From positions 9,182,768 to 9,246,767 of the forward strand of contig NC_054083.1 in the NCBI RefSeq assembly GCF_017562075.2: a stretch of 64,000 bases of DNA, written 5' to 3'. Below the pieces are notes generated by a model. That model had not been told where the DNA came from. It was given only the letters and a program-made list of their open reading frames with translations, and ran no database searches. This document shows positions 19,858 through 30,440 of this stretch, in pieces. The DNA is from Anopheles merus. Its lineage: Eukaryota; Arthropoda; Insecta; Diptera; Culicidae. The position numbers and the translations under genes were made by a program. Within the stretch, counting starts at the first letter, position 1; each line of letters opens with the position of its first letter.

Positions 19858-20604
19858 TTTGATAATATCAATTATAATTGCAAGCAGCTACCTTTTTTTT
19901 TCAAAAATAACAACATAGCCTGTTTCATTTTCACGTCTTCTTTGGACAATAGACACTCGACCAAATAAGCAAATTGAGGAAAATTATCAGTTTGCACACA
20001 AATAAATTGATTCAGACTCGTACAGGAAACTGAACAAGACGATTTTTTGAAAAAAGTGCAGAGCTACGCATAATTGATAAACGAATTCATTCGGCTGCTC
20101 GCATTTTATCGTATAGGTTCATTACCGTGTTAGGCAGCGGTCTAACGTTGTTGCGCGCAACCAAGGACTATATAAGAACGATGACAAATATTTGCCAAAA
20201 TCGGTTCGGCCATCTTGGATGCCTTTTGACAGCAGAAAGCCCTGTAAAACTTATCAAACCCTAAAACTAGTATTATTAAAATAGGCATCAATACATTTTG
20301 TGAAACATTCAATAACCAATTTACAACTTTCTTGTCAATGTTCGGTCTAGTGATCGATTTACCGTTTTTATCGCTACTAAAATTTGAATCGAAAAGGGCT
20401 CTTAGAGGCCAAACTGCCAGTAACGAACTCTTGGCTACTTGTCAAATCATTCTACATTAATTGACCTCGTTCCTACACAGTCCTTGACGCGCAACATTGT
20501 TGCTGGCAAAATGAATGGATCTACTAGCTAGCGCAACTTTGTTGCCGGTCAAATTAAAAAAAAAAAGATTTTTGTCCAGCAGCATTTTTCTATTTACCTA
20601 GGTC
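19858..20604. other. no gene seen
   Basis: AT-rich DNA with T and A runs. Related motifs around 20145 (gttgcgcgcaac) and 20490-20540 (gcgcaacattgttg, gcgcaactttgttg) hint at a small inverted-repeat element, but I could not delimit one. Confidence 0.4.
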
Positions 20605-21270
20605 GTGACCTTACTTACTTACTTATCCGACGCCACAACCACTTTGCGGTCTTGGCCTGCCTCAGGAGTGTCCGAACCCGCTTACGATCTCGCTCCTTCG
20701 TCTGCCAGTCTGTTTTCCCGGCCTTAATGGCGGACGCCTCCACGCCCGCGCACATGCACATGCACATGCCCGCGTTCTATGCCGTTGCTGCTTTGCTCGG
20801 TATGCAGTATTCTTACGTTCGGTCACTTGTCTGCATTCATCGTCCAGCCATCATCGAGGCATCGAACCAGCCAGACTTGGTGTTGCTACGACGTGGTGGG
20901 AGTATATTTCTTGCACAGTTTATTGTTTTTGTTTTTAGAGCGTTCCACCTCTCGCTCGTAGTTTCGTATCTATTTTCTGGTAGTAGCGATTCTTCTAAAG
21001 CGGCTTTGAATTCCTGTTGGACAGTAATGTCCCTCAGAGAGTCCGTGTTGAGCCGAGGCTGCGTGTTTTCTCCGCCCCCATTGGCACGGGGGCGGGCGAT
21101 TCTATAACTTATCCCTTTGCCAACCAAGTAGTGATCGGAATCGATATTGGTTCCTCGATTTGTTCTGACATTTAACAGACTCGACTGACTGACGGCTTAT
21201 TAACACGTGGTCGATTGCAGAAATTGGGTATAGGAAGGTTGCGCTCTGGCACCAATCGAACACGACATCC
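20605..21270 (-). pseudogene. RTE-clade non-LTR retrotransposon, internally deleted
   Basis: On the minus strand, an endonuclease end (NVRTNRGTNIDSDHYLVG in frame-shifted pieces near 21200-21130) is followed by the frame 21127-20837, whose linker segment (NTDSLRD ... LLPENRYETTSERW) also occurs at 63890-64000. It jumps directly to the C-terminal segment (AIKAGKTDWQTK near 20710) and an AAGT-type tandem tail at 20605-20622. The RT domain is missing. Confidence 0.7.
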
Positions 21271-22075
21271 GACCCATATAATCATATGGAGGTGCACTGT
21301 CATACTCAAACAAACAAACAAGATAAACCTCGAGTCGAACATGTCAGTTGATTCTGTCTGTGATGTTCGATACCCACCTGCGCTGTAAGTACCTTGGATG
21401 TCAAACGCTTCACAGCTACAGTAGGTAGAATTCAATTCGGGATATTTTCAAGTTTGTTTACGTAGTTGGTCTCTTTTTCTTCTTAAAATTGCGTGCAAAA
21501 TATCCGTCATGTGTACGACCGCCTACCCGGGTGAGTATCGCACATTATTCCGAAATAACTTTGGATTGAGAAGTCGTATCGACTTCAAAATTTAAAAATG
21601 CTTCAGAAAATATGTTTTCAAACCATGTGCAAAAAACAAAAAAAATATCAAAAATGTTACAATATTTTTTTAATTATTTCATATACCCTTCACAAGTACA
21701 ACCGCCTTCCCGGGTAGCACATATATTGAATGAAAACTGTCTTACAAGATCAAAATAATGTTTTATAACATATCGTAGGAAAATTAAAGTTAAAAAAATC
21801 TATCAATATTTTTTAATCAAAAATGTGTTGTACGTTTACAGAACGTGTTTTGGCATGGACGTTTGTTTACATTTATTAATATTAAATTTGAATAATTTTT
21901 GTGTTATTATAGATGTGAATAACTAGCACATTATTCGTTGAATCTTCCACCTGCAGATGAAAATTCATATAAACTATGAAAATGCTTCATTTTCGATATG
22001 AAAAGATAGGCGTATTGCAGTGATTCATGACAGGTCTGTGTTTGTTTGTCTGGTTCGATTGGTCCCAGAGCTCCG
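21271..22075. other. no gene seen; AT-rich
   Basis: Two similar short stretches, gtacgaccgcctacccgggt at 21517 and gtacaaccgccttcccgggt at 21695, lie in AT-rich DNA; they may be ends or repeats of an unrecognised element. Confidence 0.35.
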
Positions 22076-22466
22076 CCTTAATTATAAATGTATTACTGCT
22101 TTGGAATACGCCACTGTCACTACGCCGTCCATAATCTACTACATCAATGGGTATGAATTTACATTGGGCGTCAGCGATAGCCTGAAGCTGAACTGAGAAG
22201 TATTTTTTGTAATTAAAAAAAAAATGTGGTCCCGTATTTGAAGATCACTTGATACGAATATGATTGTCATCAATGGATCTAATACAATTTGGAAAATTCA
22301 TAGTACTGTATATGTAATTAGCTATTTTCAAAAATCGATCTGTTATTGGATGTGGTATATGGACTTCCTTCAGGGATGCCCAGATTGCTTCACATGTTGT
22401 GTAAATTATGTCAGCAATGGTATATTGAGATATGCAGAAACAGTCTTCCAAGGTACTGCACGACAA
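22076..22466 (-). pseudogene. second PIF/Harbinger transposase fragment
   Basis: Frame 22466-22245 contains ISQYTIADIIYTTCEAIW and NFPNCIRSIDDNHIRIK, the first catalytic region of HARBI1-like transposases (usually GAIDGKHI, here SIDDNHI). A TGA follows, but the same frame continues with FNYKKYFSVQLQAIADAQCK and DYGRRSDSGVFQSS, the second catalytic region, to about 22076. It is only the middle of the protein and belongs to a lineage different from the Harbinger at 9241-17405. Confidence 0.75.
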
Positions 22467-22523
22467 TCCGGTTGATAAAAACCTTTAAGATATAAAAATA
22501 TAATTTTCATCGTTCTTTTAAGC

Positions 22524-22555
<32 letters not shown>

Positions 22556-22849
22556 CAAGTGGCATGTTTTAAGGACGCAATTCAATCGAGAGCTTAATAA
22601 AATGAATCAGCCAACGGGTTCAGCAGCCAACGGGTTCAGGCAACGGGTTCAAGCAAATGAATCAGCCACCCAAATGAAAGTAGTTTGTTCAGATATCTTT
22701 TCTGAGCGATACATTTAAATCAAGGGGCAAAACATCGAATGTTCCATTTAGTATGGAATATACTGAAGGTATTACAAAGTGAATGTTTGTAAGGAAATAT
22801 TTTCTGAAGCATTTCTTTTCCGGTTTTCATTTACAGAATACCTCGATTA
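22467..22849. other. spacer with A28 run and short direct repeats
   Basis: A pure run of 28 A at 22528-22555, then three near copies of caacgggttcag-type words at 22610-22660. No coding potential seen. It separates the two divergent genes of the second Harbinger. Confidence 0.45.
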
Positions 22850-23102
22850 AGACTATGATTGCAGCGTTGATGTCGAAGCACCAAGTAGCAATGGAACCAC
22901 AAAGAAAACAAATCGTCAACATCAATTGAGGCGGCAAATAGAAAACTTATTGGAGATAGAGAGAGACAAACCGGAAAACATAAAAACCCAAAGTGAATCA
23001 GCTCAATTTCTTGTCAGCTTTGCACCATTTCTGCATGAGATTAAAAAAAAAGCAAATGCAAGTGCGGCATGAAATTGTACAGTTATTCTTAAATCACATG
23101 CA
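22850..23102 (+). pseudogene. BESS-motif (MADF/BESS-type) partner of the second Harbinger
   Basis: The translated plus strand reads an acidic/Asn-rich segment, then SAQFLVSFAPFLHEIKKK and, one frame over after an A9 run, QMQVRHEIVQLFLNH. Together they look like a BESS protein-interaction motif, as in insect PIF-like transposons with a MADF-BESS protein. It points away from the transposase fragment. The MADF part upstream is not visible. Confidence 0.5.
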
Positions 23103-24529
23103 AAGTTAAACGATAAGATACAGGGTTTTGTGATTTATATTAAAATAGCGAAGCTTGGTCGATTCGTAGCGAGTCACATGATAGTAGCTGAAGTATAAAG
23201 ACATTAATTTGTATTGTGCAACTCACATTCGTGGCAGGGGTAAACTTTCCCGACAAAAAAAATAAAAATACCAGTAAATCATGCAATCAATTGTTATTAG
23301 AAGTAATGAACTAGCTATTTGAGGGTAGAAATTAGATACCAAACACCGTGTGATTTAAATAAAAAATATCGAAAACACAAAAACACTGCAGATTCCAAAC
23401 GATGATGCTTGTGTGGTGTATCACTTATATTGTACAATTGAAAAAGGGGTGTTTTGTTGGAACTAACACTTTTATTTATCCCCTCTATAATTGGACAGAT
23501 GTTCCCCTTATAAAGTCTAACTTTTTTATCTTACTATCCTAAATCCTATCTCGCTATTTATACTAAAATTTCCCTATCTAATCCTAGCTTAATTCATTTA
23601 CTTCCTATGTATCCTTAATTCCGTCTTATGCCTAATTTTCTATGCTACCTATTCTATCCTTATCTTTGCGTATTAGCTATCCTATTCTAACCTATACTAA
23701 CACACTTCTACCAATCACAACTATTCCTATAAATGATAGCTTACTATAATTTCTGCTATATAGCTTACTATAATTATATTCATTACGCCTATGTGTATGC
23801 GCCACACTTGTTCCGGACGAAATAACCTATCTTTTTGTCCGTCGCCAATTCGTATGGCTCGGATCTTCATGTACAAGACAAAAACTGTGAGCAAAGCAAT
23901 CAACCAGCTTGATAATCCAAGTCCATTGAAAGTGGATTAAGAAAAATCTAGCCGGTCCGTATATTGGATTTTTTTTGGATTAATGTATCGAAGTTAATAG
24001 AAAGCAATACACCATGATGAAATAATTATTTTAAAAATCTTCACTTGAAGAAGAATCGTAAAACTCGTGAAAAAACGTAATTTGCAGATTTACTTACCTT
24101 AATGTTATCATCAACCCCTCCTCCGGTGAAATGTAAAAGGTTCGTGATGAATTTCTCTCGATTTTTGCTCTTATATGATTCAGAATATATAAAGTTTTTC
24201 CTTGTTCATTCTCATGCACCCAAAGAACCAGCGGCGGATTTAACGGTACGCGGACTGAATGGCCGCGGGGGCCCCGTCAATTTAAGGGCCCCGTGAATGG
24301 TAATTCAAGCATATACAACACTGTGTACAGTAGTCTCATCGAGAACTTCTGTGCCCAATAGGAGCCCCACGGACGAAGAGACTCATATTTGGTGTTTGGA
24401 ACTAGCTAAAGCTAGCCCTTGATATTTTTTATTAAATCGTTTCATTGACTTGCAAAAACGATCAGGCATAATTATTCGTTGTTAGGCAGTGTCTTAGATC
24501 GTCATCAGGAAGTTTGTGATTTAGGCGTT
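23103..24529. other. no gene seen; AT-rich, possible hAT-like end at about 24230
   Basis: Mostly AT-rich with many ctatcctaa-like words (23500-23760). At 24228-24295, cggcggatttaacgg with ggggccccg motifs resembles the termini of ZBED-type hAT elements; a similar end is seen at about 53216. No transposase was found here. Confidence 0.35.
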
Positions 24530-24960
24530 ACACTGTACCCTAGTTAAAATTTCCGTATACACGTTGACAACACTGTTAAAAAGGCATACAAGATGCTAGG
24601 TTTTATCATAATTTAGTCACATTTTAAGCCTTATGTCGTTGTTTACTTGTCTAGTGCGCTGGTGGCTGAAGTCTTTGGTTCCCGAATTGCACTACGATCA
24701 TTAACACAATAGAGGCAATAAAACGGATGTTTAAAAGACTTGCTTTACAATGCGACCAATTCAGAGGACTTACAGCCATGATAGGTTATAGCTCACGTTG
24801 CCTTCTGCTTGGTCTACAGAACACCGTTTTAAGGTAAACCAATGTGTATTTGTTGCTATAATTAAAAAAAAGAATTATACGTTATTTATTAGAAAAGAGC
24901 AACATCTACGCGCCATCGAGACCTTTTCGCTCTAGTAACCTACTTGTCGGTACCCCGGTT
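24530..24960 (+). pseudogene. CR1-clade ORF2 C-terminal remnant
   Basis: Frame-shifted pieces read IHVDNTVKKAYKMLGF, SHFKPYVVVYLSSALV, EAIKRMFKRLALQCDQF, CLLLGLQNTVLR and IYAPSRPFRS. They line up with the post-RT region of the CR1 copy at 2739-4133 (for example LLGLETLEKRR and VPTRPLR). Many stops; clearly old. Confidence 0.6.
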
Positions 24961-25570
24961 TTTAACGAGTACAATTTCGTTGAACGAGCAATTTCATTGT
25001 TGGTCCCGATAAGAAATTGTGATTATTTCGTGTGTTTCAATAGTAAGAACCGTTACATATCAAGCTCATTCCTAAAGGGGCAATGTATAAGTGCGGAGGA
25101 AAGTGTAAGGGAGGTGATACATTAACGCCCATTCTTCAAAACTCACGAAGTCATACGAAATCGAAAAAAGCTTGTACGGGCAGTGTGCTGGGCCGTGTTG
25201 TCCATGTCCAGAAAACACTTTTCAGCTCAGGGTTCGAAGCTGAGAGTTTTGCTGTGCTTATCGATAGTGAGGTAGTGTCTTCTGTTTAATTGCTTCATTT
25301 CTTTCCTTCTTATTTCACAATATTAAAAGCTCTTTCCGGCCGTTGTTCAAAAGCGTGAGGTGTATTGATGAGTGAGTTCTTGCATGCATTCTTGATCTGC
25401 TTGCTCATACAGGCAAGAATTTCGATACTAATAATTGATCAATGGATTACTGTTTCCCCTTGGAGATGTTCCGTATGGTTATGATGCACATAATCCCTAT
25501 GACCTGCACTTTTCTTGATCTGGAACCAATTATTTTCCTTTTTATATTATTTTCCGGATCGCTATACCAA
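24961..25570. other. no recognised gene
   Basis: A 68-codon frame at 25083-25289 shows no family resemblance. The rest is unremarkable. Confidence 0.35.
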
Positions 25571-25573
25571 GGT

Positions 25574-25735
25574 AAAATTATTTCTTCTAAAATAGACTTT
25601 CAAAACGCCTTTCATCATGTATCAATCCATCCCGAGTACAACGCTAAAACTGCCATCACGACACCGTTCGGACTGTTCGAATTTGCGTTTCGCTATCCGA
25701 TGGTCATAAACACGGTATATCGTGTAATGAGCTGA
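25574..25735 (+). pseudogene. gypsy RT fragment (CsRn1-like)
   Basis: Contains SKIDFQNAFHHVSIHPE and KTAITTPFGLFEF, close to the RT fingers/palm segment of the CsRn1-like pol at about 2080-2180. The fragment stops before the YIDD catalytic motif. It lies next to, but opposite in sense to, the 5' end remnant that follows. Confidence 0.65.
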
Positions 25736-25836
25736 TACCCGCTTCGGGCAAAACAAAAAATCTGAAGACGTGATATATGTATCCACCATATTCGGTGGGT
25801 TCAGTCAGGGCACAAGTATTGCTTCTTCGGTAGCGG

Positions 25837-26250
25837 GCTAAGGAGCATGGCTGGGCACAATAGGGCTAGGCGCACTAGAGTTAGGCACTGCTGAAGTAGG
25901 ACCACTGGGAGTGGGCACCAATAAACCAGCCCGAAAATGCCCAGGTAAAATGGGGCTAGGCGCAACCTTGTCCTCTTCCATTGCTGCGATGTACACCAAA
26001 ATTCGCAAAAAAAAAATCACGCTCTTAGAACAGAACTGAACTATCACGTCGGGCTCACCACTTTAGTGCGTTCTTTTGGATTTAGTTTTGGCGTAGAAAT
26101 AGCAACGGCTTGGTCTGCATACAAGACTAGAATGAGAGCGATCCCTCCGTTTATTCGATCGTAAGTCCTCCAGATGATCATTATCAATTCGCTTCGTGGT
26201 ATTACTACCCAGCTGTCAAAAACCCAAGATTTTATATTGACATTTCGCTT
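25837..26250 (-). pseudogene. CsRn1-like 5' end remnant: start of gag, primer site, LTR
   Basis: Minus-strand frame 26047-25838 contains MEEDKVAPSPILPGHF and a Pro/Ser/Ala-rich stretch, like the start of CsRn1-type Gag. At 26043-26060 the plus strand reads atcacgtcgggctcacca, the tRNA-Trp primer site with one mismatch, and a putative LTR follows to about 26250. Only the extreme 5' end of the element is left. Confidence 0.6.
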
Positions 26251-26329
26251 TTTCTATCTGTATCTCGCTTTAATTTGAGTGATTCTCCCTATGAGCGAAA
26301 GAACGAAAAAAATTATGAAAGAGTGTGCT

Positions 26330-26720
26330 ATAACAATACCACACACGCGCGCACTTGGCGACACACGAAATCTGGTGCAATACCGGCACTAGAGCTAGTA
26401 CACACAGGCACATATTTGTCCACACCTGAGCTCTGTTCTAGTGCAGGTAGTTTTCTACTGTCCACGGTGATACTACACACAGCCACGCACTTGGTGATAC
26501 ACGCTGTGTGGTGCGGTGATCGTTCAGAATTCAGTGGTGCAAATACACTCATGCATACACTTGGTGACACACACTCTGCTGTGCGGTGAGATTTGTGCTC
26601 TGTGTCCAGTGGTACAAAAATACACACACACGCACTTGGCTGTACACGCAGTACGGCGCGGTTGGCTTGCCAGAAGCGCATACACACATTCACGCAGTAG
26701 GTTTCACTTTCAGACCAGTG
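26330..26720. repeat. degenerate tandem repeat of about 100 bp
   Basis: Four to five diverged units share the words cacttgg(t/c)gacacac, (g/c)tg(t/c)gcggtgatt and a CA-rich segment. Reading frames in both directions remain open by composition only. Confidence 0.6.
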
Positions 26721-26779
26721 AGGTTGGTCCCTGTTTATGGTTTCACCACTTGGTGTTCCGTATGACAAATATTTCATGT

Positions 26780-27440
26780 GCTAAAATGGAGCCAACTTAT
26801 TATGCTGTAAGTTTCTAAATAAGTAATCAGGAGCGTTTAAAATAGACAATTAATTAATAAGTGTTCTTTTGTCCACAGCATAGCTTTTGTCCACAACCAT
26901 CACCACTATAATCCGCTGAAATGGTAAAATCGACCATTTCCCCCGCCTATTCAGCAGTAATACCGTTAGCATCCGATGTAGCCAAACAATCAAAACAAGG
27001 TCTACAATCTTCGTTGGTTCCGTTGACATATAAAGCGATCATGTCAACAGGAAACTAATATGTGACTCAATTTCAACCATCACCAAAGTTAGAAAATTAT
27101 GATTCCATATCCTTGACGAAAAGAACGGATAAAGTGTTAGGAATAAATCTTGTACCAATTGTCCCCATGCTATCGTTATCATCAGGGGGAGGGGGCAGTG
27201 TCAACATTTACCTCGATTCTATTGCCGTCAGGAATAACAGGTTCACAACAAGGTGCGAAATTTTCTCCTGTGCGAGTACTGTCCACAAGAGCGTCCGGAT
27301 TACGTGTAATGTTTTCTCACCCGGCGACACCTTTGTCAACTGAAGGAGCTGGATCGTCTACACAGACAGGTGCGCAGGTTCTCCAGTACGGGTTCTGTCA
27401 ACGGTTACGATTCTACCCTCGCCGGCACCTTTGTCATACG
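26780..27440. other. no recognised gene
   Basis: A frame beginning at about 26920 (ATG, Ser/Ala/Val-rich) and two overlapping frames at 27062-27446 match no family I know. Repeated tgcgcaggtt/tgcgaaattttctcc-like phrases suggest a decayed repeat. Confidence 0.3.
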
Positions 27441-27756
27441 GAGTAGTGATGGGAAAAATGAATCTCAGAAGGGATTCGAATCTTTGAATCTTTGAATCAC
27501 AATCCCAATGTGGTATAGCGAATTGTTCGACGGGTATCTAAACCGACCAAATGTAAGCGGGAATACGCTCCAGAGAGATTTCGGATAAACATTGTATGAA
27601 ATGACAATATGAGAAGGCGCCTTGGAAGTGTATTTGTTTGCTAAATAAGATAGAACATTATAACATAACCGGAGTTTCTTGGGAATACGCTGGAAGAGTA
27701 TGAGAAAAAATAAATAAAATAACTCATCAGGTTCAATCCAGGTCATCACTAACATT

Positions 27757-28418
27757 ATGGAACTCCGATCCCGTGCAGGCACGGTAGAATACAGTCACGG
27801 GGTAAGGCCAAAGAAGCCGGTAATGTCTACAGCGGCATGCAGGGAGTCACGACAGCCACTGGCTGCCCGCGCTAACACCGGCAGCACGGCGCGAGCTACA
27901 GAGGCGAGCGAGCTTAACAACAAAAAAAGCAGCACCGCCCGGTAGAGAGCAACGAAGTGAACGAAGAAACATCAATGTCGGCGGGTATTTTTGAGGACCT
28001 ATTTATTGAGGTGGTTAAACGAGGGTCGCTTCGCTGTCAACAAATTCGGGTAAAGCGGCGGCAGAAACAACAGCTGCGACAGCAATTACAGACAACCTCG
28101 ATCGCGGGTGGACGGCTATTGGTTGATTATCATCAACCACTGCAGCAAAAGAATCTGCAGCAGCAGAGACGCGAGCAGCTCAACAAGGAGCAGCATCGTC
28201 CAGCCCGTAAACAGCCGGATAAAATCTTCGTGGTGCCGGCAGCTGGAGTGACGTATTTTACCCTGTACAAGAAGGTTCGGCTGAATCCGAACCTGGTGGA
28301 GGAGAATAGCCAGATTCGTCGCGGAAATCGTACAGCAAGGGATCACCTACGCCTCCTGCTGAAACAAGGTGCCAATGCCGGAGCCCTCCTGGGAAAAATA
28401 CAAGAGCCCGTAGCGTAG
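27757..28418 (+). pseudogene. R1-clade ORF1 (Gag-like), N-terminal part
   Basis: Frames 27757-27945 and 27957-28418. The second is basic and Gln-rich, and its C-terminal part (GVTYFTLYKKVRLNPNL ... RTARDHLRLLLKQGA) resembles the conserved ORF1 segment of R1-clade elements ahead of the zinc knuckles. The knuckles are missing: at about 28418 the sequence jumps to the end of ORF2. Confidence 0.55.
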
Positions 28419-28426
28419 CTGTACTC

Positions 28427-29597
28427 ATGGCAAGACTCATCCCACATCACCTTTTGATAAAGGAAGACGCGAGATGCCACCAACAGTACTTCGCCGACCC
28501 GGAAGCAAGTCGTGCCGTCATTCGACGTGTGGAACGCGCGGTGACGTTGGAGGTATGGCAACGGGAGTGGGACGCGAACGCATTGAACCCAGGAGCCAGC
28601 CGTTATGCTCGTTGGGCACACCGCTTGATCCCCGAGGTGCATTTATGGATGGCACAGAAGCGGGGTGAGGTGAACTTTTATCTTGCTCAGATACTCTCGG
28701 GACACGGATTTTTCCGAGAGTTTTTACATGTATGCGGCTTCGCTCCTAGAATGCCCGGAATGCACAGGCTCGGTTGAGTCAGTGGCTCACGTGTTGTTCC
28801 ACTGTCCGAGGTTTGCAGAGGCTCGGTGCGATCTATTGGAGATGGGAGTGGACGGTTCTATAACTGAGGAGAACCTCGGACAAATGTTGCTAAACAGTTT
28901 AGACTCTTGGACCCGCATTCAGGAAGTAGCACGTCGGATTACCGCGGTGCTGCAACTGCGCTGGAGAGAAGATGAAGCGGCGCTGAATGCGCTTGCTAAT
29001 TCCACATCCACAGAGGCGGCAGTCAACGCTGAACAGATGCAGGACGATCCGGCTGCAGCCCGACGAGCGGTCCGTAGCCGTCAAGCATGGGCCTGGAGAG
29101 CGCAGGAACGCGCGGAGCAGCTTGGCGACCTGGAATGGGCGTCGGCGTTCGGGCAGTTGTACGGTCCAGCAGCTAGCGATGCGACATCATCAATACCGGC
29201 TGCAGTGCCTTTGCTATTAGAGGCAACAGCAACAGTAGACCCTAAAACAGTAGCAGCAGCCGTAGCAGTAGCAGAAACAGCAACAGCAACATCACCGGCA
29301 ATTGCAGCAGCACCACGAGTGGCAGCTGAGGTTGCACCCTCTCCAGCAACCACTGGAATGGCGCCGCCGTCATCACCAATTCTCTCTCCTAGACGTCGGA
29401 GACAAGTGCAACGGCAGGCCAGAGCTATATCCTCCAGCAGACAACAGAATGATCGCGCAGTGCCTTCTGCAGAGGAGCTGGAGCGTCGTTGGCAGCGACA
29501 ACGAGAATTGGAAAGAACCCGACAACAGCGGCAACGGAGGGCGAGGGACAGTCAGCCCGTAACGATTCCTTTTTCGCCATTACCATCGGACGAATAA
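28427..29597 (+). pseudogene. R1-clade ORF2 C-terminal domain
   Basis: 28427-28720 reads YARWAHRLIPEVHLWM, RGEVNFYLAQILSGHGFF. After a one-base shift near 28740, the frame 28683-29597 continues CPECTGSVESVAHVLFHC, the Cys-Cys-His-Cys motif after RT in R1-clade proteins. A long Ala-rich and Arg/Gln-rich tail ends at TAA 29595-29597. Endonuclease and RT are deleted. The 3' region to about 29930 is noncoding and resembles a 3' UTR. Confidence 0.75.
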
Positions 29598-30026
29598 CAA
29601 AAAAGTAGATCTACACTAACAGCAGAAGCGGAGGCTGCTATCAGCATGCAGGCAACGTCAGGGCGTCAAGCAACCTGCAGTATGTAGGGTGGCTTAAAAT
29701 AGTTATTGAAGGACAGTAAGGTCTCACGGAAAAAAAAAAAATCAAAGGAATATGGCATATTACCGTTTTTTTGCGAGGTAATTAAGTTAATCATAAATAA
29801 AGAAAGGAAGGTCCGTATGGACGGTTAAACCTAGTGGGTAAATCCCTAACGGGTAATTCCCACTGGGAGGCGCATGCAGTTGGGAACAAATGTATAATGG
29901 AACCAATAAACTGCTTATTTCTCTATAAAAAAATGTTGTATAGCATTTTATCCTAGTTTGCTGCGGGGGAGGAGGGAGAATGAGTTAATGCTGGAATAAG
30001 AGTTCATTCTGTTTTACCACCAATTA
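29598..30026. other. R1 3' UTR and spacer
   Basis: No open frame of note. Contains the short near-repeats cctagtgggtaaatccc / taacgggtaattcccactggg (29830-29870). Confidence 0.4.
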
Positions 30027-30387
30027 CAAAGGAGCGCCGTTTATCCGGGTACCTTTTATCCGGCTGTTTGTTTATCCGTGTTGTTGAGAAATGACAGTTC
30101 AATACAAAGATGCTATAGCGTTATAAAGAGGATGTTTGAAAAAGCGGTTATAAGTGCACATTGTCGTAACAAAATAACACTATAATTCAAGGCAAATTTC
30201 AAATATTCTTATTGGATAAAACATGAAGTTTATAAAAACTGGGTTATTTTTATCAAAAAATAAGATAATTTTCCAAAAACTTATCAGGAATTGGTAATAA
30301 AATATATCATTTAACGCATTATTCGTGTTATTCGCGTATCCGGGCGAGGTCAAATCCCGAGAAGCCCGGATAAACGGCGATCTACTG
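30027..30387. mobile_element. pogo/Tigger-type MITE, 361 bp
   Basis: Inverted repeats (gcgccgtttatccggg at the left, cccggataaacggcg at the right), flanked by TA on each side (30025-30026 and 30388-30389). The interior is AT-rich and noncoding. Ends of the form CAGTA...CGCCGTTTATCCGG with TA duplications are typical of pogo-like elements. Confidence 0.8.
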
Positions 30388-30389
30388 TA

Positions 30390-30440
30390 TTTGAATGAAA
30401 TATTCATATTCATATTCATTCATATTCATATTTATTTGTC
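30390..30440. repeat. TATTCA-type short tandem tail of a CR1 element
   Basis: About six copies of attcat/tattca lie just beyond the 3' end of the minus-strand CR1 element. Short tandem tails replace poly(A) in the CR1 clade. Confidence 0.7.

Noticed and set aside
26275..26818. Frames of 100-149 codons on both strands
   Set aside because: They follow the approximately 100-bp degenerate tandem repeat and show no domain.
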